A stretch of DNA of 64,000 nt. It comes from Burkholderiaceae bacterium. GTDB lineage: Bacteria; Pseudomonadota; Gammaproteobacteria; Burkholderiales; Burkholderiaceae_B. The stretch is from NCBI GenBank assembly GCA_030158305.1, contig JAOATE010000089.1:26224-90223 (forward strand). Reading direction: 5' to 3'. The notes below the pieces were generated by a model. It was not told the origin of the DNA and made no database searches. It worked only from the letters and a program-made list of their open reading frames with translations. Of the stretch, positions 1 through 8,708 are shown piece by piece (position 1 is the first letter of the stretch; each line of letters opens with the position of its first letter). Both the position numbers and the translations under genes were made by a program.

Positions 1-447
1 TGTCACCTTGCCAAGCTTGCCGACTGACAAAATATTGGCGCGCACCCATTCGAAAGAAAAAGCGTAAAGAACCGCTCCAACAATCATCCCTGCCGCGCCG
101 ACAAGCGCATGGATACTCCCCGTGCCAATCGCGGCGACGCCCGTTCCAGGACAGTAACCGTACAACACCATACCAATTCCAAAAATTGCTGCACCAATAA
201 TAGTGCCCAGCATATTGGCGTCACGGACATGCCATTTTGCCAGCTCCATATTGGTCAGCACCAGTACGCCGATACCTCCCACAATGATGGCTGGAAACAT
301 CACCTTGAGTACAGTGAAGTCTTTGAAGCGAAACTGATTCACGATCACGTTGTAGTTGGTGACCTTGCCACGCTGCAACAGCCAGCCAAATACAAAACCA
401 AACACAACCGCCAACAGCAATGCGCTTTCACCTTTGATTGGAAACAT
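1..447 (-). CDS. YeeE/YedE family membrane protein, partial (C-terminus beyond window)
   Basis: Reading the minus strand from the ATG at 447 gives an uninterrupted frame to the window edge, about 149 residues, beginning MFPIKGESALLLAVVFGF. It is hydrophobic with several membrane segments and contains the motif YGYCPGTGVAAIG, the Cys-containing signature of YeeE/YedE (DUF395) proteins. Members of this family import thiosulfate or other sulfur species across the inner membrane. The start sits 2 bp after the stop of the upstream YeeE/YedE gene, whose last codons carry the AGGAG ribosome site, so the two are an operon and probably two halves of one transporter. The substrate cannot be read from sequence. 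The stop codon lies outside the window. Confidence 0.85.
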   Translation of the reverse strand, partial: MFPIKGESALLLAVVFGFVFGWLLQRGKVTNYNVIVNQFRFKDFTVLKVMFPAIIVGGIGVLVLTNMELAKWHVRDANMLGTIIGAAIFGIGMVLYGYCPGTGVAAIGTGSIHALVGAAGMIVGAVLYAFSFEWVRANILSVGKLGKVT

Positions 448-449
448 GT

Positions 450-1013
450 TTATTCTCCTGAACTGTTTGAACGTGAGCCGCGATAAACGATTGCTGCAGT
501 GATCGCACCTGACACGAACATCACGGCCAAAAATGTCCAACCCACTACGGCGAGTTGCAAAGACTGAGAGATCCCGTTTCCGCTGGTGCATCCCCCTGCC
601 ATCCGTGCGCCATACATGGCGAGCGCGCCACCGATAAAGGCCACAATGAAGCGTCGTGTTTTCGAAGCGCCAAAACGCTCTTGCCAAACACTCGGAATAG
701 ACTCGAACTTAAAGGTGCGTGACACAAGTGCCGAGGCTAAGGCACCAAAAAAAGTACCGATTAAAAACAAGGTGCCGTAGTCCAGTTTCATCGCATTGGT
801 TTTCCAGTAGGCGTTTGCCGCTACGCTCTCTGCACCCACGATCGGTGAAACCACACCGCCCGCGATTTGCCCAATTGCAGTCGTGATGCCCAGAGGGGCA
901 GCCACCACGACAAACACCACCCAACTCAGTACGCCGATTCCTACGCCCACGATGTAAGGTGACCACCTGCCAGCAAGGCGCCCTCCTGAGTGAACCGATT
1001 GTTGTTGTGACAT
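450..1013 (-). CDS. YeeE/YedE family membrane protein
   Basis: This 187-residue integral membrane protein has about four hydrophobic segments and the motif GARMAGGCTSGNGIS (around residue 135-150), the conserved Cys loop of YeeE/YedE (DUF395) proteins. At this length it is half of a fused TsuA-like protein, and the partner half is the next gene downstream. Paired small YeeE/YedE proteins are generally linked to uptake or export of reduced sulfur compounds. The ATG at 1013 has GGAGAG just upstream. The gene reads away from an FNR-type palindrome at 1124-1137 placed as expected for an activated promoter, suggesting expression under low oxygen (inference). Confidence 0.85.
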   Translation of the reverse strand: MSQQQSVHSGGRLAGRWSPYIVGVGIGVLSWVVFVVVAAPLGITTAIGQIAGGVVSPIVGAESVAANAYWKTNAMKLDYGTLFLIGTFFGALASALVSRTFKFESIPSVWQERFGASKTRRFIVAFIGGALAMYGARMAGGCTSGNGISQSLQLAVVGWTFLAVMFVSGAITAAIVYRGSRSNSSGE

Positions 1014-1123
1014 GAAGACTCTCCTTGTATGACGGCATTAGATGGACTGAATACTGCTCAATATCAATATATTTTTTGACAATTTATTTATATATATAAT
1101 AATTTTATTGATTTTGTTGGGTG

Positions 1124-1137
1124 TTGATCTAGATCAA
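1124..1137. promoter_or_regulatory. FNR/ANR-type box in divergent promoter region
   Basis: The sequence TTGATCTAGATCAA matches the FNR/ANR consensus TTGATnnnnATCAA at every fixed position and is a perfect palindrome. For the leftward YeeE/YedE genes, a TATTAT -10 element (complement of 1096-1101) places the box centre about 41.5 bp upstream of the inferred start site near 1089, the classical FNR class II spacing. For the rightward gene at 1242 the same box would lie near -64. Which direction is controlled, and by which FNR paralogue, is inference. Confidence 0.7.
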
Positions 1138-1159
1138 ATGCACACGCCATTCAAGCAAC

Positions 1160-1188
1160 TTGGTGACATTGGCCACTAATGCGATAAT
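1160..1188 (+). promoter_or_regulatory. Candidate sigma-70-like promoter for the 457-aa gene
   Basis: TTGGTG at 1160-1165 and GATAAT at 1183-1188 are separated by 17 bp and precede the gene at 1242. The FNR-type box would then be centred about 64 bp upstream of the inferred start near 1195, close to class I spacing. Both hexamers are imperfect, so this is a weak prediction. Confidence 0.35.
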
Positions 1189-1241
1189 CCCTAGTTGCAC
1201 AGATGTCTTTTACTCACTTCAAAATTTGAGGCTTTCCGCTC

Positions 1242-2615
1242 ATGGCACAAGAATTGGATTTGCTAAAAATCGCCCAAGAAGAACAGAACGGCGATCTTTT
1301 CAAAATGCTCGATGGCATTTACAAGCGTTCATCGGTCAAACCCGTCGGTTGCCCTGACGCAATCATCTGGGAAGGCGGCAACGCCAAAGGTGGCGTCAAA
1401 CCCGTTGCACACGCGTTCACAGACATGTTCGCTCTGAACGGCACACTGATGGCACTTGACGTGCTGGGTCTGCCTTTCCTCGGCGTCCCAATGATGGCTC
1501 AGTTCCGTCATGACAGCAAACTTCAGTCACTCGAGTGGTTCGGCAAGCTGGACTACACCGCACTGAAATGGTCGACAGCCGGTGACTTTATGGTCAACGA
1601 AGGCGGCAAAAAAGTTGTGGTGAACGGTAAGTCCGCAAACGCACCCCTCCGAACCGCAGCTGGCGTGTATTGCAACGTGCGCCCTTACGGTGGCATTACC
1701 AGCATTCGCTTTATGCCAGGCCTGCCCTACTCACAGGACAAAAAGAAATTCAACGTCGATCACACCACTGGCGTGATTCACTCTGAAATGAACACCCCCG
1801 GCATCCGTATGGCTTATGCCGCACGTTTGTTCTTGAAAATGGTGCACGAGACAGGTCAGATCGGTCGTGTCGCCACCAAGCCCACACAGGCTCAAGAAGA
1901 CGCCATCAACGCTGGCATCATGCGTTGGTTGATGCAGGGCACCAAGTTCAAGCTCAAGCGTCAATACACCGTTGATGCATACGAAGAGCACCGCGCCAGC
2001 GTGGACGCCATTGTCGCCTTGCTCCCCAAGGACTTCAAAGATGGCATGGAAAACTGGACGGGTGACATCTACGAACACATTTCCGACACCAACTTCGGTT
2101 TGTTGTTGCATGACATGATTCGTCAGCGTCCTTGCATCGTGTATGCAACAGACTTGGACGGCGACCGTCTGACCGACTTGATGGCCGACGCGCCTGACGT
2201 CTTGCGTGACTGGGGCCAGATCGTGCTGGACAAGGTTGGCGCCAAAGTCGACATGAAGAAACTGTGGGTGGACATGGGTTTCACCATGACCAACGGCAAA
2301 GACATGACCAGCGTGATGTATCGCGTGCATGGCGCCCCAATCTACGAACAAACACTCGGCTCAGCAGATGCCATGTTGTTGCGTTTGCTGGACGGCGACG
2401 AAACTGTCGGCGGCGAAAAGCAGCCCTACGATCCACGCATCCACTTTGTTCTGATCAACGAGGCCTACAAAGCCGCGAACCCAGATAACAAAGAGTTGGC
2501 CAAGTGGCTCGACGAGCAGCTCGCAACCTTCGACAAGATCTACGCGGGTGATCGCCCACGTTACATCGACGGTTACAAGAAACTCAAAGCTGCGATCCGT
2601 CCTTGGGGCGCCTAA
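1242..2615 (+). CDS. Conserved-looking cytoplasmic protein of unknown function (457 aa)
   Basis: I do not recognise this family. The protein has no signal peptide or membrane segment and begins MAQELDLLKIAQEEQNGDLF. Features that may matter are Cys37 (VGCPDAI), Cys144 (GVYCNVRPYGG), Cys298 followed by an acidic segment (PCIVYATDLDGDRL, about 297-310), a His-rich stretch near 173-180 and many charged residues in the C-terminal third. Arg and Gly codons are mostly CGT and GGC, which may indicate good expression. TGAGG lies 10 bp before the ATG. It is monocistronic, ends at a strong hairpin terminator, and is divergent from sulfur-transport-type genes across a perfect FNR-type box, so a role under low oxygen or in sulfur metabolism is possible but unproven. 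Confidence 0.8.
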   Translation: MAQELDLLKIAQEEQNGDLFKMLDGIYKRSSVKPVGCPDAIIWEGGNAKGGVKPVAHAFTDMFALNGTLMALDVLGLPFLGVPMMAQFRHDSKLQSLEWFGKLDYTALKWSTAGDFMVNEGGKKVVVNGKSANAPLRTAAGVYCNVRPYGGITSIRFMPGLPYSQDKKKFNVDHTTGVIHSEMNTPGIRMAYAARLFLKMVHETGQIGRVATKPTQAQEDAINAGIMRWLMQGTKFKLKRQYTVDAYEEHRASVDAIVALLPKDFKDGMENWTGDIYEHISDTNFGLLLHDMIRQRPCIVYATDLDGDRLTDLMADAPDVLRDWGQIVLDKVGAKVDMKKLWVDMGFTMTNGKDMTSVMYRVHGAPIYEQTLGSADAMLLRLLDGDETVGGEKQPYDPRIHFVLINEAYKAANPDNKELAKWLDEQLATFDKIYAGDRPRYIDGYKKLKAAIRPWGA

Positions 2616-2670
2616 GTTTTGAATCAGTTCCTGGGTTCTTGAAAAACTCAGTGATTGAAAAATGAAATAG

Positions 2671-2708
2671 AAAAAATCCCGCGAGTGCTCAAGCTCGCGG
2701 GATTTTTT
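2671..2708. terminator. Rho-independent terminator, probably bidirectional
   Basis: A perfect 15-bp inverted repeat (arms 2671-2685 and 2694-2708) with an 8-nt loop has a GC-rich core CCCGCGAG/CTCGCGGG. It is flanked by A-run and T-run on both sides. It lies between convergent genes, so it can terminate both the 457-aa gene and the iron-binding-protein gene. Confidence 0.9.
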
Positions 2709-2749
2709 TACTTCTTCTTCACTTCATTTTCACTGCAAAATCTTTCAAT

Positions 2750-3808
2750 TTATTTGAATCGCGCACGGTCTAAAATTTTCTGTGCAGCGATTTGGTTTCG
2801 CCCCATTGCCGCGACAGAAACGTCTTCGGCCTTAAAGTTACCGAGTGCTTTCAAACCAGGATTTTCAACCTGAACTGAAGCCACTGCCGGCCATTCGTTA
2901 TTGCCGTCTGCAAAATAAACCTGCGCGGCATCAGTCGCTAAGTACTCGAGAAACTTTTTAGCTGCCTCTGGATGTGGCGCATGTTTGGCAATGCCACCAC
3001 CCGCGATATTGATGTGTGTTCCGCTCGTCGCTTGGTTGGGCCAAATAAAACCCACCTTGGCCATGAGTGCTTGATCCTCTGGCTTGGTTGAACGCATCAT
3101 CCGCACTAAATAGTAAGAGTTTGTCAGCGCCACGCCACACTCTCCAGCTGCCACAGCTTTGATCTGATCTGTATCACCACCGCGAGGCGCACGTGCCTGG
3201 TTGGCAACCATTCCCTTGGCCCATGCCTCGGTCGAGGCCTCGCCACTGCGATCAATCATTGCACCGACGAGCGACAACATATAAGGATGTGAGCCTGAGC
3301 GTGTGCAGACCTGGCCTTTATTCACCGGATCGGCCAGTTTTTCGTAAGTATTCACATCCTCGGGCTTGACGCGTGCCTTGTTGTAAACGATCACGCGGGC
3401 GCGTGTGGAGTAACCGACCCACGTACTACCACCGCCGTCTGCTTTTGCTCTCAAATTTTCAGGAATGCGCTCGTCGATGAAGGTGGATTTGACCGGCTGA
3501 AACATGCCGTCTTTTTCTGCACGCCATAGACGGGCGGCATCCACCAGCAAAATCACGTCAGCCGGGCTTTTTGCGCCCTCGCTTTTCAGCCTCTCGATCA
3601 AAGCATTGTCGCTGGCTTCGATACGATTGATCTTGATGCCCGTTTCCTTGGTAAAGCCACCATATAGCTGCTCGTCAGTTTGATAGTGACGCGCAGAGTA
3701 GATGTTGAGCTCTTTTGCAGGCTGAGCTGTCTGTGCGCAAACGCCCCCGACAACAGCCATCGACAGCAAACCGGTGGTCAGAGTTTTTAAAACCAATTGC
3801 ATTTTCAT
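2750..3808 (-). CDS. Fe(III) ABC transporter periplasmic substrate-binding protein (FutA/FbpA type)
   Basis: The protein has a signal peptide ending near VCAQTAQ, then the class II binding-protein fold typical of ferric-iron binders: start LNIYSARHYQTDEQLY, a central YSTRARVIVYN segment, and a TNSYYLVRM Tyr pair that matches the iron-coordinating tyrosines of FutA/FbpA. It would capture Fe(III) in the periplasm for the permease and ATPase next to it. An upstream in-frame ATG exists at 3853, but the Fur-type box at 3858-3876 would then sit almost on the start, and the extra residues precede an obvious signal peptide. The ATG at 3808 (or 3802) is therefore preferred. The gene follows the permease gene on the same strand. 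Confidence 0.9.
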   Translation of the reverse strand: MKMQLVLKTLTTGLLSMAVVGGVCAQTAQPAKELNIYSARHYQTDEQLYGGFTKETGIKINRIEASDNALIERLKSEGAKSPADVILLVDAARLWRAEKDGMFQPVKSTFIDERIPENLRAKADGGGSTWVGYSTRARVIVYNKARVKPEDVNTYEKLADPVNKGQVCTRSGSHPYMLSLVGAMIDRSGEASTEAWAKGMVANQARAPRGGDTDQIKAVAAGECGVALTNSYYLVRMMRSTKPEDQALMAKVGFIWPNQATSGTHINIAGGGIAKHAPHPEAAKKFLEYLATDAAQVYFADGNNEWPAVASVQVENPGLKALGNFKAEDVSVAAMGRNQIAAQKILDRARFK

Positions 3809-3857
3809 CAGAGAAGTGTCCGTAAATAGCCGAATGGCTAAAAAAGACATCATAACA

Positions 3858-3876
3858 CTAAATGCGAATCATTATC
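3858..3876 (-). promoter_or_regulatory. Candidate Fur box upstream of the iron-binding protein gene
   Basis: Read on the minus strand the 19-mer GATAATGATTCGCATTTAG matches 13 of 19 positions of the Fur consensus GATAATGATAATCATTATC, with the left nine bases identical. It overlaps the stop codon of the permease gene and lies about 50 bp before the preferred start of the binding-protein gene. This fits a Fur-repressed internal promoter that lets the binding protein be made independently of the permease (inference). Confidence 0.65.
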
Positions 3877-5467
3877 AATACCGATTTGCCTTAGACATGG
3901 CACGGGAAAGAATAATGACTGGGATCAATCCAGCAATCACGATCGTCAGGGAAGGCAATGCCAATTCCGACAAACGCTCATCTGCTGCGAGCTGATAGGT
4001 GGCGACCGCCAGCGTGTCGAAGTTAAAAGGGCGCAGCAAAAGCGTTGCAGGCAACTCTTTCATGACATCCACAAACACAAACAAGCCCGCCGTCAGCACA
4101 CTGCGCTTGAGTAACGGGAAATGAATAGATCGCATGGTTTGCCAGGGGGTCGCCCCCAACAGGGCCGCGGTGCCATCCATTGAGGGGGTAATCCTCGACA
4201 GGCCCGCCTCCACGCTCTGTAAACTCGAGGAAAGAAAACGAATCAAATATGCGTAAATCAGGACAGACACCGTGGCGGACATGATCCAAGCCAACTGAAA
4301 CAGGCCCAATACAGACAAAATACCGACGGCCAATACGGCACCCGGAAGCGCGTAACCTAAGCCTAGCAAGCGGTTAACCCATTGCAGCGTGGCGCTTTTG
4401 GTCAGACGCGCCCCGTACGCCAGTAACAAGGCACACGCGACAGAAATCAGGGCCGTGGTGGCCGATAAACCAAACGAGTTTTGCAGCCAATCCAGATAGC
4501 GCGTATCTAAGGTGAGCCCCTGCTCCCACAGCAACTTGAGCAATGCCGCAACGGGTAATAAAAACGAGCACAGCAAGGTTGAACCACACACTGCAAAGGC
4601 CAAAAATGCTTTTTTACCTCGCAACAGGCGGGGAATCGCTGCGCGCTGCACAACACCAGAGCTGGCATAGCGCATCCGCGATCGGTTGGTCTGCTCGATA
4701 TAGAAAATCAAGATCACAAAGACCAGCAATCCCAAAGAAAGCTGAACTGCTGCCAAGCGGTCGCTAAAGGACAGCCAGGCCCTAAAAATACCCGTTGCAA
4801 ACGTCTCGACGCCAAAATAGGCCACAGCACCATAATCGGCCATCACCTCCATGAGTGCGAGCGCCATGCCGGCAAAAATCGCGGGGCGTGCCATCGGCAG
4901 CACCAGGCGATAAAAAGCCTGGAAGCCGCTATAACCCAGTGTTTCAGCCGCCTCGGATAAGCGGCCGCTCCGGTCTAGGAATGACGTGCGCGCAATCAAA
5001 TACACATAAGGAAAGAGACAAAAGGAAAACGACCACATCGCCCCACCCAAAGAGCGCGGATCGGGAAAAAACCAGAGCTGCTCTAGACCCAGCACATTGC
5101 GCAGCATGGTTTGAATCGGACCCGAAAACTGCAAAATGTCGACAAACAAGTAAGCCATCACATAGGTTGGGATAGCAAGCGGCAAAATAAGCGCCCATTC
5201 AAAAATCTTTTTCCCAGGGAATTGATAATTGGCCACTAACCAGGCGTTACCCACCCCAAGTACAAACACACCCGCACCCACCCCAAACAGCAGCAATAAG
5301 GTGGACGTGACATACTCTCCCAATACGGTTTGCCAAAGATGTGACAAAGTACCTTGGCGACCGAGTTCTTGAGCAGCCTCGCCACTCCCTTCTGTAAAAA
5401 AGGGAATAAACAGGCCCAGCAGCGGTAAGGACAACAATACTGCGATCAGGACAACGACTCGACTCAT
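3875..5467 (-). CDS. Fe(III) ABC transporter permease, fused two-domain (FbpB type)
   Basis: This 530-residue inner-membrane protein contains two tandem BPD_transp_1 permease domains, with about twelve hydrophobic segments. The cytoplasmic EAA loops are visible as EAAETLGYSGFQAFYRLVLP (about 185-205) and DGTAALLGATPWQTMRSIHF in the second half. The fused arrangement and length match FbpB/SfuB iron transporters. It would form the channel for Fe(III) delivered by the binding protein encoded just downstream, powered by the ATPase gene transcribed divergently at 5538. The final codons carry the Fur-type box. Confidence 0.92.
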   Translation of the reverse strand: MSRVVVLIAVLLSLPLLGLFIPFFTEGSGEAAQELGRQGTLSHLWQTVLGEYVTSTLLLLFGVGAGVFVLGVGNAWLVANYQFPGKKIFEWALILPLAIPTYVMAYLFVDILQFSGPIQTMLRNVLGLEQLWFFPDPRSLGGAMWSFSFCLFPYVYLIARTSFLDRSGRLSEAAETLGYSGFQAFYRLVLPMARPAIFAGMALALMEVMADYGAVAYFGVETFATGIFRAWLSFSDRLAAVQLSLGLLVFVILIFYIEQTNRSRMRYASSGVVQRAAIPRLLRGKKAFLAFAVCGSTLLCSFLLPVAALLKLLWEQGLTLDTRYLDWLQNSFGLSATTALISVACALLLAYGARLTKSATLQWVNRLLGLGYALPGAVLAVGILSVLGLFQLAWIMSATVSVLIYAYLIRFLSSSLQSVEAGLSRITPSMDGTAALLGATPWQTMRSIHFPLLKRSVLTAGLFVFVDVMKELPATLLLRPFNFDTLAVATYQLAADERLSELALPSLTIVIAGLIPVIILSRAMSKANRY

Positions 5468-5537
5468 TCGCGATGCGCTCGGCTCAAGATAAAAAGGATT
5501 CTGGAATCAAAATGCGGTTAATGAGAAAATTATAAAG

Positions 5538-6614
5538 ATGAATACCAGCCCACCTTTGCTTTCCCTCGATCACGTTGAGATCGGCTACCCACGTCTGGAC
5601 GGTCCAGGCTGGGTCCCGATTGTCCGAGATTTAACCCTCAGTCTAGCCCGAGGCAGCATTGCGTGTTTGCTGGGGCCTTCTGGTTGCGGGAAATCGACGA
5701 TTTTGAGGGCAATTTGCGGCTTTGAGTCCCTCCAGCAAGGTTCGATTAGCCTGCATGGCAAGATTGTCAGCGCACCCGAGATCCAAGTTGCCCCCAATCT
5801 GCGTAAAGTCGGCATGGTCTTTCAGGATTTCGCCTTGTTCCCTCACCTGAGTGTGCTGGAAAACGTGATGTTCGGTTTGCGTGCCCTAAGGCCTGCCAAA
5901 CGCCGCGAAGTCGGTCTCCAATGGCTTGAGCGCGTCTCCCTCGCGGATAAAGCGGATGCCTATCCGCATGAGCTGAGTGGTGGACAGCAGCAACGCGTCG
6001 CGCTCGCACGCGCGATGGCACCAGAGCCAGATCTGATTTTGCTGGATGAGCCCTTTTCAAGCCTCGACATTGATTTACGCGAACGACTCGCGAGCGAAAT
6101 GCGGGATATTTTGAAAGTGAATGGCGTGACCGCACTTCTTGTCACGCACGATCAATTTGAAGCCTTTGCCATTGCCGATCAGATCGGCGTGATGTCCGAA
6201 GGTCGCATTGTGCAGTGGGACACACCCTACGATCTGTATCACGAACCCATTAATCGCTATGTCGCCGACTTTATCGGCCGTGGTGTGTTTGTCAAAGGCC
6301 GCATCCAGCCCAATGCGATGGTCAAAATCGAACTCGGCGAACTGCAGCTCGATCACGATCATCACGATCCGCTGGACACTGAGGTGGATGTGCTGTTGCG
6401 CGCCGACGACATTCAGCATGACGATGCCAGCCCCCAGCTCGCCGAAGTCGTGCGTAAAACCTTCAGGGGCGCGGATTTTCTTTACACCTTGCGTTTGCCA
6501 TCTGGTCAGGAAGTATTGTGTTACGTTCCGAGTCACCACGACCACTCCCTCGGGGAAAAAATTGGTATCCGGCTCGGTGTCGACCACGTCGTGACCTTCT
6601 CAGACAAAGCATGA
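5538..6614 (+). CDS. Fe(III) ABC transporter ATP-binding protein (FbpC type)
   Basis: This 358-residue ABC ATPase has Walker [10 protein letters not shown] (about 46-54), Q-loop [13 protein letters not shown], signature LSGGQQQR, Walker B LILLDEP and H-loop [15 protein letters not shown]. The C-terminal ~110 residues form a TOBE-like regulatory domain typical of FbpC/PotA-group ATPases; the HDHHDP stretch near 272-277 is a His-rich oddity there. It energises the fused iron permease. It is transcribed divergently from permease and binding protein, separated by about 70 bp, so the complete importer depends on at least two transcripts. The ribosome site before the ATG is weak. Confidence 0.92.
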   Translation: MNTSPPLLSLDHVEIGYPRLDGPGWVPIVRDLTLSLARGSIACLLGPSGCGKSTILRAICGFESLQQGSISLHGKIVSAPEIQVAPNLRKVGMVFQDFALFPHLSVLENVMFGLRALRPAKRREVGLQWLERVSLADKADAYPHELSGGQQQRVALARAMAPEPDLILLDEPFSSLDIDLRERLASEMRDILKVNGVTALLVTHDQFEAFAIADQIGVMSEGRIVQWDTPYDLYHEPINRYVADFIGRGVFVKGRIQPNAMVKIELGELQLDHDHHDPLDTEVDVLLRADDIQHDDASPQLAEVVRKTFRGADFLYTLRLPSGQEVLCYVPSHHDHSLGEKIGIRLGVDHVVTFSDKA

Positions 6615-6803
6615 TTTAGTCACCACTCCGCAAAAAAACCTTCTCAAGGAAAACCCTGCATTCGGGCAAAAGTGCCCCAATCCATGTACCTGCCTGTGTA
6701 GAATCGCTTTGCCTTCAATGGTATTGCAGACAATTTATCGCCTCGAAAATTTTAAATCGACAAGAGGCAGTCACATAGACAGAGCAAACCCAAGGATATT
6801 GAT

Positions 6804-8693
6804 ATGCAGCAGGTTATTTCCGACGAAAGCATTGCGGTCGATCCAAGTTCGAAGATCCTTAAGAAACTGATCACGATCATCGCCGTAGCGATGTCGCTGT
6901 ATCACATGTATGTCGCAGGCTTTGGCCCTCCAGAAGCCGTGATCTTCCGCGGTACACACTTGATGTTTGCGCTGGCATTGGTCTTTTTGCTGTATCCCTC
7001 AAAAGCCGAGGGTGGTTTGATTCCACGCTCTTACGACATGCTGATTTTGGCGCTCGGGCTGGCCGCGATCCTACATATCTTTGTCGACTACGAAAACTTT
7101 ACCAACCGAATCATTTATATCGATGAACTCACCAAAGCGGATGTGTTTTATTCCTTTGTGATGGTTGTGGTTGTCCTTGAAGGCACGCGACGGGTGATTG
7201 GTTGGGCCCTGCCGATCACTGCCATTTTGTTTGTGATGTACGCAGCCTTCTTTACACAAATCAAACTGCCTGTGCTGTTAGAGCAGCTCTATCTCTCTAC
7301 TGAGGGCATCTTTGGCTCAACGCTCGGCGTTTCTGCGTCCTATGTCATGTTGTTCGTGATCTTTGGCGCATTCATGGAAAAGAGCGGAACCGGTCAACTG
7401 TTTATGGATTTCGCCATGGCACTGACTGGCCGCAGCGCGGGAGGCCCAGGCAAAGTCGCGGTTGTGAGCTCCTCACTGTTTGGTACGGTCTCAGGCAGCG
7501 CCGTGGCCAACGTGATGGTGGATGGTCCCATCACGATCCCCTTGATGAAACGTACTGGCTTCAGACCGCCGTTTGCGGCAGCCGTTGAATCCGTGGCCTC
7601 CACGGGTGGACAGCTGATGCCACCGGTCATGGGTGCAGCGGCGTTCGTGATGGCAGAGTTCTTATCAGTTCCCTATGCACAGGTTGCCTTGTGGGCGGTG
7701 ATTCCTGCTCTGCTTTATTACGCATCGGTGTTCTTTGCCGTCCACTTTGAAGCAAAACGACACGGCCTGGGCGGAGTCCCTGAAAGCGAGTTGCCAAAAT
7801 TTGGCCAAGTGATGATGCAACGCGGTCATCTGTTTATCCCAATCCTGATTATCTTGATTGGTTTATTCATGGGCTTTTCAGCACCGCTTTGCGCCTTGGT
7901 CGCGGCCATTAGTTGTCTGCCTGTCGCACTCGCACGCAAACTGACACGTCAAGGCATCACTTGGATGACGGTGATCAACGCTCTCGAAGAAGGCGCGCGT
8001 AATGCCTTGTCCGTTGCGATGGCGTGTGCCTGCGCAGGCATCGTGATCGGCTGTGTCACGATTACGGGTCTGGGCATTGTGTTCACTCAGGTAGTAATCG
8101 AACTGGCGAACAACTCTTTGTTCCTCGCCCTATTGCTTACCGCTGCAGCCGGCATCATTCTTGGCATGGGAATGCCCACGACACCGGCTTACATCGTGAT
8201 GGTCTCATTGCTGATTCCCGCGATCATCAAACTTGGCGTCGACGTACCAGCCGCACACATGTTTGCGCTTTATTTTGCAATTTTGTCTGCCATTACACCC
8301 CCAGTTGCTTTAGCGGTATTTGCAGCAGCCAGCTTAGCGAAAGCAAATATGTGGGAGTCAGGCTTTGCTGCGATGCGCGCAGCGGCGCCCGCTTACATCG
8401 TGCCCTTCATGTTTGTGTACGAACCGACACTGTTGCTGATTTTTAAAGACGATACCTCGTACTTAACCGTATTTTGGTCGGTCGTTACGGCCTTGATCGG
8501 CGTCATTGCGTTGGCAGGTGGATTCTTTGGCTGGCTAGTTGGACGAGCAACAATGCTGCATCGAGTTCTGCTATTCGTGTCAGCGGTTTGTTTGATTAAA
8601 CCAGGCATCATCACTGACACGATTGGCTTTGGCTTGCTCGCCTTTGTCGCGATCACGCAGTGGTATCAAAATAAAAAGACCGCTGCGGTCTGA
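6804..8693 (+). CDS. TRAP transporter, fused 4TM/12TM permease (TAXI type)
   Basis: This 629-residue polytopic membrane protein contains a short DctQ-like N-terminal membrane region followed by a DctM-like large permease. The DctM part includes the conserved stretches VVSSSLFGTVSGSAVANV (about 215-235) and GMGMPTTPAYIVM in the second half. Fused QM permeases of this kind normally work with TAXI-type periplasmic binding proteins and use Na+ or H+ gradients to import organic acids. No binding-protein gene is adjacent. The nearest candidate is the TAXI protein encoded at 24220-25173. AAGGA precedes the ATG. A VOC-family gene follows after 15 bp and is probably cotranscribed. Confidence 0.93.
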   Translation: MQQVISDESIAVDPSSKILKKLITIIAVAMSLYHMYVAGFGPPEAVIFRGTHLMFALALVFLLYPSKAEGGLIPRSYDMLILALGLAAILHIFVDYENFTNRIIYIDELTKADVFYSFVMVVVVLEGTRRVIGWALPITAILFVMYAAFFTQIKLPVLLEQLYLSTEGIFGSTLGVSASYVMLFVIFGAFMEKSGTGQLFMDFAMALTGRSAGGPGKVAVVSSSLFGTVSGSAVANVMVDGPITIPLMKRTGFRPPFAAAVESVASTGGQLMPPVMGAAAFVMAEFLSVPYAQVALWAVIPALLYYASVFFAVHFEAKRHGLGGVPESELPKFGQVMMQRGHLFIPILIILIGLFMGFSAPLCALVAAISCLPVALARKLTRQGITWMTVINALEEGARNALSVAMACACAGIVIGCVTITGLGIVFTQVVIELANNSLFLALLLTAAAGIILGMGMPTTPAYIVMVSLLIPAIIKLGVDVPAAHMFALYFAILSAITPPVALAVFAAASLAKANMWESGFAAMRAAAPAYIVPFMFVYEPTLLLIFKDDTSYLTVFWSVVTALIGVIALAGGFFGWLVGRATMLHRVLLFVSAVCLIKPGIITDTIGFGLLAFVAITQWYQNKKTAAV

Positions 8694-8708
8694 GCCGGGG
8701 AGTCACGG

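Noticed and set aside
1731..2351. A long open frame antisense to the 457-aa gene (206 residues on the minus strand)
   Set aside because: It lies wholly inside the plus-strand gene, is His/Val-rich as expected for an antisense reading of biased codons, and has no ribosome site.
5468..5537. Possible second Fur box in the divergent permease/ATPase region
   Set aside because: The AT-rich stretch around 5520-5537 matches the Fur consensus only by inserting or deleting a base.
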